Assembly: GCF_963678635.1 (NCBI RefSeq)
Contig: NC_087063.1
Location: 82,815,574 to 82,879,573, forward strand
Direction: 5' to 3'
Source of the DNA: Symsagittifera roscoffensis
Taxonomy: Eukaryota; Xenacoelomorpha; Acoela; Convolutidae
Length of the DNA stretch: 64,000 nt
Below, one piece after another: positions 11,421 through 21,130 of this stretch. The notes below the pieces were generated by a model. It saw only the letters and a list, made by a program, of their open reading frames with translations. It had not been told where the DNA came from and did not search any database. Every line of letters starts with the position of its first letter. The stretch's first letter is position 1. The position numbers were made by a program, and so were the translations under genes.

Positions 11421-11858
11421 GTCGGGTACACGGGGGTGTCGAGTCGGGTGTGAGGGAGGAGTCTTGAGCTAGGTACTGGGGTACAAAACAGGTAAGGGAT
11501 CTTAGGGGTGATTGGCATGACAATTATTATTTTAAATGATTGATGGTGCTAAAACATAAAATGTATCTGCATGTTTTTAGAAAATTTCAATTGAACTATT
11601 TTAGTAGGGCGAAAAGGAGAGGGTTTTTAATCATAAAAATAATGGGGTTTTCTGGTTAGAGACACAGCTTGTCGGTCTTAAAAATCGGGTGTTATTTTCA
11701 GATTGATTTGTTGAACTCACATTGACTACTCATGTATATTCAATTGAAGGAAGAAAACGATATCTCAAAAAGATAACTCAAGTTGCTCAGGTAAAACTCA
11801 AGTTGCTCAGGTAAAACTCAAGTTGCTAATACTCAAGGACTCAATTGAAATCACAGAA
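11421..11858 (+). promoter_or_regulatory. Pol-ORF3 spacer with candidate splice acceptor
   Basis: This noncoding gap of about 438 bp separates the macro stop from the ORF3 ATG at 11,859; element 2 keeps a gap of 403 bp at the same place. GTTATTTTCAG ends at 11,701, a good match to a pyrimidine-rich acceptor, 157 bp before the ATG. Element 2 has CTTCTTTTCTAG ending 73 bp before its ORF3 ATG. The inference is that ORF3 is translated from a spliced or trans-spliced subgenomic RNA. Confidence 0.4.
11776..11830 (+). repeat. 20-bp tandem repeat before ORF3
   Basis: Two full copies and a partial third copy of ACTCAAGTTGCTCAGGTAAA lie directly before ORF3. Each unit contains a CAG-GTAAAA string that resembles a donor splice site, and the ACTCAAG string resembles the 3' end of SL2-type spliced leaders of nematodes. 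Either likeness could be chance. Element 2 has no such array, although it keeps an ACTCACTTGAG string in the corresponding spot. Confidence 0.6.
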
Positions 11859-12930
11859 ATGGCAGATCGATTCTGGAAGTCCATGCCATCGGCTCTGAAA
11901 AAACCCACACTTGACGGATTGTACAGGCGGCTGAGGGACCTGGATTATACTCAAGTGGACGAGAGAATGGCAGTGATGCTGAATGCCATCCTCCAATTGG
12001 AGGAACAGGGCGAGTGTCGGGAGTCTGCGAAGGAAGCGGTTTTGATGGTAGGCTACACCAATGACGGAGTGTCCAATCAAGAACAAACCAGATGGCTGTC
12101 CTGGAACGTGGATGGGGCGATAAGGGGGTTCGATTTGGCGAGGAACCCTGGCCTGAACAACAATACGGAGTATGGCGCGGGGGAATTCCCACTGCCGGTT
12201 AGACCATCAGTCAGGTCCACGAGCCAGAGTACGAGTAAAGTACTATCGATGACACGGGCACAGCAGACGAGGGAAGTTTATCCGGACGTCAGTGCCATGA
12301 AGAGAAAACTCGAGAGGACCCAGCGGGAAAGGAACAAGGCGAACCTCGGCCGGGATCAAGCGGTGCTGGAGAGGGATCAAGCGCGGAGAGAACTGGACAT
12401 GATGAGAGCTGAACAGCTACAGGCAGAAAGGGTGCGGGAGAATGCCGCGAATTGTGAGCAATTGAAGCAGGCTCTCGAGAGATATCAGGCAAAACTTGAG
12501 AGGATCCAGCGACAACAACGCGAGCTCGATATGCAGAAAGGGGCAAGGCCCAAAGAACGCGTAGTGACTGTCTCAAGGCCAGAGTCACGCATGGAAGTAG
12601 ATGAAGCTCCTAGGTCGAGGGGACGATTCAACCTCGATCGTGCGGCTCAGGAACATATGAACGAGGGGCTGGAGGTATGGATACCGCCCGAATCAGCTTC
12701 CTCCCTTCGTGGTTTGGAGACTCAAGTAATACGACCATTGATGGACGTCGCGTTGCCTGGATATACACCGAGTTCGACCCCGGGTAGTAGTCAGGTGAGT
12801 GGCAACTCGTCACGATTGAAAGAGTTGTAGGAGCGGCTACAGCTGAGGAGTCGCGAGAGTCCGGCAAGAGCGGACTTACCCTCGACGTGGGGGGAGCAAC
12901 CTGTCAGGAGTGTGGTGATCTCGAGCTAAA
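11859..12930 (+). pseudogene. ORF3 N-terminal domain and coiled coil, element 1
   Basis: I chose the ATG at 11,859 because the following residues align with the element 2 start at 26,457. About 90 residues form a conserved alpha-helical-looking domain (DGLYRRLRDLDY here, DAIYRRLIDRDF there), followed by a short loop with LA-R/N-x-PGL. Residues about 145-235 are a strongly charged heptad-like coiled coil rich in R, E, Q and L. There is no signal peptide and no membrane segment, so it is not envelope-like. In-frame TAG at 12,828 and TAA near 12,928 interrupt the frame. Function is unknown; a self-associating or RNP role is only a guess. Confidence 0.75.
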
Positions 12931-13530
12931 AGAAGAATACGGAAGGGAGATATCGCAAACACAATCGGATAGACTGGAACGCGGCGCAGAGGGAGAGGAG
13001 AGATTGCTTCCACGACGCGACTTGGGTGGAGTACTTCACGCATCCGCGAGTGCCTGAAGGCGTGGTTCACTTGATCATTGGGGACAGCTTGCTGCAGGTG
13101 CTGACCCGGATCCAGTCCCATTGGCAAACGGAAATCTTGAGCTTCGCCGGAGCCGCAACGCCGCAGACACTTGAGATGTTAGGGATGGTAAGTGCATACA
13201 CGGTCACCCTAATGGTCGGGACGAACGACGTGTCCAGGGGGGAAGCAAGGAAGGTGACAAGACTGCACGACAAGATGAGCTGCATTCTCGAGGAAATACG
13301 GATCCAAATTGATCCGGCCATTCTCACGGTATGTACCGTTCCCTACAACATGGGAGCGGATCAACATGCAGTGGAGATGAACAACAAAGTGCGAAGCCTG
13401 AACGAAACCATCAGGAAGATACATCAAAGGAGTGTCCTTCCCCTTCGGCTACTGGACGTAGCTGAGCAAATGGAGCTATCCTCTTTCCCTGACGACGCAT
13501 CTGCGGATGGCATTCACCTTGATAGGCCCA
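12931..13530 (+). pseudogene. ORF3 SGNH/GDSL hydrolase-like domain, element 1
   Basis: The domain has the ordered signature of SGNH hydrolases: IIGDSLL (GDS at 13,080-13,088) for block I with the nucleophilic serine, a glycine-containing FAGAAT segment, MVGTNDVSRG (GTND at 13,218-13,229) for block III, and DGIHLD (GAT 13,506, CAC 13,515) for block V with the catalytic Asp and His. A TVCTVP strand lies between blocks III and V. Known family members are esterases, lipases or deacetylases. An SGNH domain is known in ORF1 of CR1-type LINEs, but to my knowledge is not usual in Ty3/Gypsy elements. A frameshift follows at about 13,530. Element 2 keeps the same four blocks. Confidence 0.82.
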
Positions 13531-15135
13531 GAGTGGTTGAACAACGTCTTCCAAAGACACATATGTGCGCTGGAGGCAGAGTTGCTGGAGACGGCGCAGG
13601 TCACGTTCGGACCACCTCCAAACCCACCCTTCTACAACCCGAGGTCTTTGTCCAGTCGCTTAGGCGAGAGAGCCGATTCTAGAGACAGTTCGAGGAACAG
13701 CCGGACCAAGTTACCAAGCACCGCGCCCATGGAAGCTGATGAAGCGACATCAGCAACTCCTCAGGGGTCGATAATGTCCTCAGTGGTGGTTGCGGAGAAG
13801 AAGAGGGCAGAAAAGCCACTGGAGACCAGCAGGTCGAAATATGAGGAGAAGGTCAAGGAACTGGATCTGGAGGAACTGGAATGTAGGCTGGAGCTAGCGA
13901 CAACTTTGGGTCTTGAGCAAGTATCACACGAAGACTTGGGGAGACACCAGTGCGTGGACTGGTTGAAGGCTCATGAAACACATTTCTAGAGAGCGAAGTT
14001 GATGGAGACGGCGGATCTGACTGGAATTCCCATAAAATCGGTGATGGGACCGATTAATTACAGACCTCTCAAGTCATTGGGGAGCCCGGGACTGGTGGTG
14101 GAGCCTCCCAAACACCGAACCAGCATTGCCAGAATTAGAGTGGCCACTCCAGCACAGTTGAGAGTGGTAGACAAACTGATGGACCCGAGAGAAATGGAGT
14201 TACCAGACGCCGCATATGAAGGCACAATATTGGCCAATGACCCCCGATACGGGAAACCCTGCGGGCAGACGCAGCTGGCCAAAACCTTGGCAGTTTACGA
14301 CAGGGCAGACCCAGCTGCAGCAAGGGTGGTTATCGTGGCAGGATCAGATTTTGAAGGAACGTCTCCCAAGTTGTTTTGGCCAGAAACTCTGATATATACC
14401 TTGTCGGGAGCGGAGCTGAACCAGATGTTGACCCTGGTGGCAATGAAGTCAGAAATGCCCTGCGAACCTGAGTTACTACTGTTTGCAGGGATGAACGATC
14501 ATCTGCATGCAACGGGATTTCTTGAGCAGCTCAAGGGTGGTGAGCCTACACCAAAGAGGATCTGGGAGGCCATCCAGACTCTATTCGCGGCTATAAATGA
14601 AGTACAAGAGAATGTTGCCTCAAGATTCGGCTCCAAGACAAAAGTGGCGTTCACAACGTCCCCCGGGTATTCGAGCATGCCGCTTGCACTGCAATTTGTG
14701 TACGCGATCTTGATCTTGATCGCAGAGGGGAATGGGTGGCGTTTCCTGATGGCAGCTCCCAACCGAGAATTGGAACCGACGAACTTGAGACTGCGCAGAT
14801 CAGAATTCGCGGCGGCATGGGCGGATGTCTCCCATGCGTTGAGAGGCTTTTACGAGTTAGCCGACATCCTCATCGTATTAGACGAGGTCCTCTTGTTGGA
14901 GATATCCAACTTCGCCAGGCAACTCAAGCTCAGCCCGATTATAAGGGACGATCATCCAGTGGTGGCTCACCTGACGGCTAGTCTGTGGTTTCGGGACATG
15001 GAGTTGACCATCACGAGCTCAACCAGCAGATCTAGAGGGCCGAACAACGAAAGGAAGAACGTGGCCGCATCGGAGAAGCAACTAGAGTCGATGGTGCATC
15101 GGTTGGCACAAGAGGGAGCAAGTGGCCCTTCTTAA
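13531..15135 (+). pseudogene. ORF3 linker and second SGNH-like domain, element 1
   Basis: After a proline/serine-rich linker and a helical segment, an in-frame TAG at 13,987-13,989 interrupts the reading frame. The downstream part has a conserved MGPINxRPL segment, then VVIVAGSDFEGT (about 14,329-14,363) and LLFAGMNDHLH (about 14,482-14,508). In element 2 these read VVANSEF and VFAGINDHLH. The GxND block matches block III of SGNH hydrolases, but the GDS position is degenerate (GSD or NSE), so this looks like a diverged second copy of the fold that may not be catalytic. A frame change follows near 15,130. Confidence 0.6.
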
Positions 15136-16964
15136 CACCAAGACTGGAAAACGCCACGGGGAAAACAAGAGAAGATGCGCCGGTTCTGGTGAAGCAGATC
15201 TGGGATTTTCTTGAGGAGCAGCTGGGAATAGCTGAGAAGAGGGAGATGACGGTTGGCAGGTTCGTCACAGCAGCCAATGAGGTCACGATTGGAGGGTTCT
15301 GGAGGGAGCACGCGAAGGGTGAGCTAAGGACGAGGAGGGATCATGAGATTCTCGAGTTCTTGAGTCCTTGTTGGGGAAAAGAGTTCCTGGCCGGAGTGTA
15401 CAGTGCGAAGGAGACTATCTTTAAAGCGTTCATACAGGAGGTATTGAATATGCCTATCAGTCTGTTGCTGGCGCTGTACCTGGTTTACCCGAGGTACTTG
15501 TTTAATATGGGCCCAGCATACATGTTCAGTCGTGGCGTGGATACCCTCAGGGTAGACGGATACTTGACGTTAGTGCTTCTGACCCACGGTGAATTGGCGT
15601 CATTTCACCGACTGATGAGGTATGGGGAGCCCCTGTCGATGGGAAGAACACACTCGAGTATTGAAACCTACTCGTACAAGAGTGCGGCCGGGCTAAAGAC
15701 GCTGCTAGTGCAGTACCTACTGATGCAAAACAGGCACCTGACTGGTGAAGAAAAGAGCCCGAAGACAAGAGAGGAATGGAGAAGAGTGAATGGAGGCATG
15801 CCCCTATTGACGGACCTATGCCTGGCCATGAGATCGGATCCCATGGGGATGATCCGGGGGCTAGGGGAGGTCGTGACCTGTATCTATGGACCGGCCGTCA
15901 CGTTCGCGATTCCAGATCCTCTGGTGACAGCTTATCGATACTCCGTGACCCACATGAGCCTCATAAGCGTATTAGATGGAACGACACTTAACTGTTGTCA
16001 GCAAGAGGTGCTAAGGGCACAAATGAGCAACACGGTACTCTTTGGAAAGGTGAAGGATCCGGAGTTGGTCGTGTACAGTTTCCGAGGACAACTGCAATGC
16101 CGGATGGGAGGCAAGCGCGAGGGCCCCATCGAAACTTACCCCAAGTTCTGGAACTTGAATCCCTTGACAGCCAATGGGCGAGAAATCTTGAGAATTCCTG
16201 CATGGACGAAAAGCTTCGAGCTAGTGAAAAAGGAACTAGAGGCGATATTGGAGAAGGAAGTCCTGCCAGCGAGCATTCCTGAGTTCCCCATAGTGAGGAG
16301 AATGACCCTGGGGATGAACAGTTCCCTGGTTGTCCCGTCCCCTTACGCGAGAACCACAACCGAAGAACAGCAGAAGGAGTTCACCGACGGCTGGGATCCG
16401 CTCTTCATCGGCTACACTGCAGCGATTTATTTTCATACCAGCGATGCGAAGATAAATTCATGGACAACACAAGCCAAGAAAATGAGAGGGTCGATGCCCC
16501 CAAAATTCGAGGTGCGAGATGCCTTGAGAGTACTTGAGCGGGCAAGTCTAGAGAACCAGCTGCCGGCATGGGACAACGGCAGGATGATAGTGAATGAAGG
16601 GCACATCGCACTGAAAGCAGACGATATGCTGTTTGCCACAAGGAGATACCGGGCACCTTACGGACTAGAGCAGGTGGATAGGAGTCAGGAAGGAAAAAAA
16701 CTGGATGCAGCAGGTCCATTGTACGTGGCACTGACAGAGCACGAGGGGACGAATCCAACGACACCATCACCCCTATCGGTGGACACCCCTGGGGATAAAA
16801 GGAGTGGCACCGTGGAAGATCGATTCAGGAGGATTCTTGAAAGAAGAGAAGCAGAGTCGGGAGACGAGAGCATGGAGGAAACTCTCAGTGAGGCAGGAGA
16901 GGATATGGAGGTGGGAAACACACCGGAGCAGAAGCCCGCGGAGGAGGAGTTCACTGCGCAGTAA
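15129..16964 (+). pseudogene. ORF3 central region, element 1 (unrecognised)
   Basis: This is open for about 600 codons with no family I can recognise. Hydrophobic helices occur near residues 85-105 and 135-150 of the 591-residue open part, but no signal peptide. The last 90 residues are acidic and Ser/Glu-rich, suggesting a disordered tail. The RYRAPYGLEQV segment near 16,650 aligns with RTFLAPFGYEEI at the start of the 43-kb fragment, which anchors that fragment to this part of ORF3. Element 2 has lost this region by deletion. The frame ends at a TAA at 16,962-16,964. Confidence 0.6.
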
Positions 16965-18483
16965 CTGTTGAAGGATCTGAGTGAAGAAAACTGGGCAGAT
17001 ACCCCCACGCCACCTCTGACCTCATCCCCCCGCAAGGACCCAGAGTTGTCAATTGACGAGCGAGAATCCCAACATGGGAATGATCTTCTTGAGTGCGGAG
17101 AGAAGGGAGAAGAATACCTTCGAGGGAAACAGAGACGCCTTCCTGGGAACTCTGGGCAAAGATGCTTGGCAAGAATTCTTGAGCGATTTCAATCGAGAAG
17201 TGGATGAAGACACCACGTTGGACAATTTCAAAGAGGAACTGTGGGACACGGTGGTGAAGTTCGGTGAACCTGTCCTGATGGGGACAGGTTTAGAAGAGAA
17301 AGCTAGAGGAGAGCTGCTGAGCAAGATGGTCGAGTTGAGGAAAACATCAAGAAAGACCAGAGAAGACAACTGTAAAGACAGCTCTACTCCGAAACAGAAA
17401 ACTGACAATAAAATAATTAAATATACAAGGGGGATAAGGTAGGAACTAGTAATATGATTAAAAGTACTAATATCCTTAAGGCTCGAGCAGGGGGAGGCAA
17501 GAGTTGGCTGGAGAGAAGGAAGTTGAATCAGTGATGATAACGACGACGCCCCCGAATAAAGAAGTGAGGTCTCGCAAGAGGAAGAGAGACGTGGAGGGAT
17601 TGGGCAGTCCTTCAGCTGACGCGTTCTCGAAAAGGACTTGAGAGAGACGGCCCCCATGGTTCTGGCACGATGGAAGACGGCAGCCTACAAAAGTAGCTAT
17701 GAACCGAGGAAACTGCTCGACATAGAAAAAGAAATGGAAAACCCCACCAGCTCAGTGACGGAGGAAGATTTCAAACCTCAGAGAATAAAAATGAAGCGAG
17801 GTTCGACGGGCGGGCAGACCTGGGAGGTAGACGTCGGCAAAGAATGGGTCTCAAGTGAACATCAGGCTATTGGGAAACAAGTGACCAGCGATCCTCTTGA
17901 GAAGAATAAAACCAGAAATACCTCCCGACCGAGGTGGATAGCCCTTGGGACATTGAAGGAAATGGAAGACTGCTTGAAGAAATTGAACAGTGGAGTAGCC
18001 CGCAAACGACACATTTGGGCCACCCAGCAGAAGGCTGAGGTTAACAAGATAGAATTGGCGAACCAGCTGAAGAGATCCTGGCAAAACTTATTGAAGGATC
18101 ATTTTGAAGAGGCTATGAGGACACCCTCATCGGCACCGCCGCTGATGGCGAATCCCTTTATCAGGACTGCAGGACAACTGATGTTCGCGTGGAGCCTGTT
18201 GGGGATAGAGCTGGAGACACTGACTTCGTACGATAAGTTGAAGCTGGGAGGCAAAAATCTAGAGATATATCGAATGCTGATGCAGCACGTCGCCAGGGAC
18301 AACTCAGGCTTGAGTCTGGCAAGAAGGAAAGATGCAACCTGTTTCTTGAGATGGACGATGTCGATGATGTCTGACAGTACCATCCTAGCATGTCATCAGA
18401 GAGCAGTTGGAAGCAAGACGCTGGAAAGGAGAGTCTCCACAGTCATCTTGAATGTGTACCAGAGTACTGGAATAGAGAGGTAG
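16965..18483 (+). pseudogene. ORF3 region between central and Cys/His parts, element 1
   Basis: Coding sequence continues through three frames: one to about 17,100, a second with FLGTLGKDAWQEF (about 17,140-17,180) to a TAG at 17,440, and a third from about 17,640 to a TAG at 18,481. The homologous 43.4-45.1-kb copy shows LLLGTLPEEEWEV and, further on, FAWCMMGL matching FAWSLLGI here. A basic RKRKRDVE string near 17,570-17,590 is matched by AKRKRVEEVE at about 44,116; it could be a nuclear localisation signal. No known domain is recognised. Confidence 0.55.
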
Positions 18484-19689
18484 GATGGTTCTAGGCAATC
18501 TCTGGAGAGCCATAGGAAGTTAGATGAGATACGAAGGTTCTACAACAAGAAGTTCGAGGAGAAACACGACGTTCACCGCAACCTGGCTTCGTCAGGGGAG
18601 TACTTAAAACTCAACAAGAAGGGAGAGTACCAGTATGTTTCTGGAGTGATGGGAATGGCGTACAACCCCTTCTTGGACTTGGAAGCCGGAGGTGCCCACA
18701 GAAACTATGAGGTGGCGGAGCTACTGAAGTTCTGGACAGAGAAGATAATGGAGATAGACACTGTGGAGAGAGAGAGACCTAGCCTGGGTCTGATTCTCGA
18801 GAGAACGCCGGAAGTGATAAGTGTGCCACGCTCAAGTAAAAGAGTGGAACTAAAAATGGGCAGCGGGAATGGCGTGTTGACCACGAATCTGGGAGTGGTA
18901 TGGAAATTACTCAGACCCTCCTGGTGTCCACATCCCCATGCGAGCCTGATTGAGGGGGTCACTGAGCGAGTGAGATTGGCACCGACAGAGGATGAGGATT
19001 TGGCGACCTTGAGTACAGTACATAGACTGATCCTGCCTCAGATGAAAGAGTCGAGTGAGGTGACGAGTGGAACAGGGTCGGTGAAGAGAATGGAGCCGGG
19101 CAGTTGTCTTGATTCGACATGTGGCAACGGCGAGCATACTTGTGATGGACGATCATGCGTCAGGATACAGTCTTTCCAGAAAGAGGACCTCATCACCTGG
19201 TTTGAGGATATCACCGAAAGGGAGAAGAGCGAGATACAGATAGTGGCTGAATGTTACGCGAGTAGCACCGTAAACCTAGCGACAGCCTTGGGATTTTTCT
19301 CAAGAATGTGTAGTCTCCAGTCACTGGAGAGGCTAGAGTCAGAACACCACCTGGTGATCGCGTTGAGCGTGGAGTCATGGCCCGGAGTGTTACAAGTGAA
19401 CCAGAAGCACATCAAGAGTTGGAAGATTGGACTCGAGGCGGAGATGGGATTTCCCATGAGCGAAGCCTATGGATTGCCTCTAAATGCGAAATCCTTAGTG
19501 GGGTCAGTGTTGGCTAACCTATGTGGAAGCCACTATCCACTACACATGGCGATGGTGGAGGTGTCCAGCCAGAGGGTATTGATAGACAAAGCCTTCTCAG
19601 TGCCCAAGTGCGTGAGACTAGCTCGGATGTCGCATCATTCACACAAGCTGTTGAGGAAGATCCGAGGAGCAGTACCGAAGGAACAATGA
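18484..19689 (+). pseudogene. ORF3 Cys/His-cluster region, element 1
   Basis: This contains a conserved VSGVMGMAYNPFL segment (near 18,635) and, at about 19,100-19,160, the cluster C-x4-C-x4-H-x-C-x4-C. The same spacing is kept in the 45.6-kb and 47.2-kb copies although the residues between differ, which argues for a metal-binding site. A further conserved block reads FSVPKCVRLARMS (near 19,590; VRLTRMS in the copies). The frame ends at a TGA at 19,687-19,689. I do not recognise the fold. Confidence 0.6.
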
Positions 19690-20691
19690 GACGACTTGAG
19701 TGAAATCTGGGGTGAAGAACTCCTAGGCTTGGAGAGCGAAAACACAAGTGATCACTGAAGGCAAAACGTAGTGGGGAAACCCGCAGTAGGTGCTCCAAGC
19801 TCGGAAGAAGTCGACGCGATACACGATAAAATGATGGAACTTGAGCCTCTCCTAGAAGCCTCGGGAGAACGCAATCTTAGAAGCATCGACCTCACACATG
19901 GGGATTGTCCATGCCACTGCCTGGCGCAGACAGTGTGGTACCCAGACCGCGCCAATCTCTGTCTGATCTGGGACATAGAAGAAATTAAGTCGTTGGGACT
20001 ACCGGAGCATCGACAAAAGGTGACCATCTTGGTGGTGAGCACGATGCTGGCTCTACGATGGATGGAAGAAAACATAGCGAAGTATAGAGAATCGAGAGCG
20101 CCAACAGCTGAGTCGATTCATGCGATAGATTACAGCAGGAGACTTGAGTTGTTCGAGACCGCATGCAAAATATTCGCCATACCAGTGGAGATCAGACATA
20201 TATGGAGCCACCTGAGATTCTTTCCTTGGTTTCGTGCGACGTTAACATCCTGGTTATATGTGGTGACAAAGGACCACATGAGGAAACATCAAAAGGAATA
20301 TCGACAATTCCAAGCCGAGATAGGACCAGATGCCTTCAAGAGACCTCTGCTAACCCATCAAAATGCGATCACGACGGGGTGGAAAAGAGTGGGCAGAGTA
20401 TCCAGAGACAATTCTAGAGCGAGAGAATCGATACTAGAGGAGGACCTGGCGAAGAATGTAAGCATGAGTCTTCACAATTCCTTCTGTTTGAACCGGGAGT
20501 CGAAGGTAAAGAGCTTACCAAATCAATCGAAGAGGTTGCAAGAGCAGACGGAGTGGATGTGATCCTATGAACAGCTGAAGGCCTGGGAGGAAATTGTGAT
20601 CAGCTCCGATGACGAAGAGGCACTGTTGGAACAAATTACAGTGTCAAGAACACCGGTGTCGGGTACCTCGAGGGCGAAGGACACGAGGTGA
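19690..20691 (+). pseudogene. ORF3 C-terminal domain, element 1
   Basis: In-frame TGA codons at 19,756 and 20,560 break this part. Conserved features shared with the other copies are DLTHGDCPCHCL (about 19,887-19,922), WYPDRANLCLIWD, a PWFRATLTSWLY segment near 20,230 and LTHQNAITT near 20,350, ending in SLHNSFCLNRES. The final stop is at about 20,691. No known family is recognised; the paired cysteines and histidines in the first block could bind metal. Confidence 0.6.
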
Positions 20692-21130
20692 GCCGGTGGC
20701 TCGAAAGAAAAATTCTAGAGTCTTGAGTCTTGAGAGGGAGGGGGCTCGAGGGTGAACTCGGATGAAATCCGGGTTCACGAAAAAGAAATTTTAGACGAAT
20801 AAGATATTGTTATTAATATGATAGATCTATTATACAAATCAAAATGATGCATGACAATTTCCTGACTGAATAGGACAAAAGAAATTTTAAAATTACCAGC
20901 TTAAAAAGCGGGGATTCATGGGTGCAGGTGTGTGCAGATTTTGATTGCTGTTTAGCGATAGTGTGAAAATTTTATATGGTTGTGAATTTTGGAAGGTAGA
21001 TAAACTTAAGTCCGATGCAAACTTCTGTAAATGACCACTGGCACTGTATCTTGAGCAACACTCGGTTCTCTGGGACTCACTGGCAGATGACAACACGCGA
21101 TGAGGACATCGATCTCGAGTCCGGGGAGTA
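20692..21130 (+). other. 3' untranslated region and polypurine tract, element 1
   Basis: Noncoding between ORF3 and the 3' LTR. A near-perfect inverted repeat with arms TGAACTCGGAT and ATCCGGGTTCA lies at 20,753-20,777. The last 130 bases align with the 3' UTR of element 2-type copies (49,430-49,562). The border reads GAGTCCGGGGAGTA at 21,117-21,130, a purine-rich tract in the same position and nearly the same sequence as at 22,523-22,536, 49,551-49,562 and 61,050-61,061. It is the likely plus-strand primer (PPT). Confidence 0.75.

Noticed and set aside
15189-16964. Envelope glycoprotein downstream of pol
   Set aside because: No signal peptide, no terminal membrane anchor, no furin-type site and no cysteine pattern. 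The region is part of the long ORF3.
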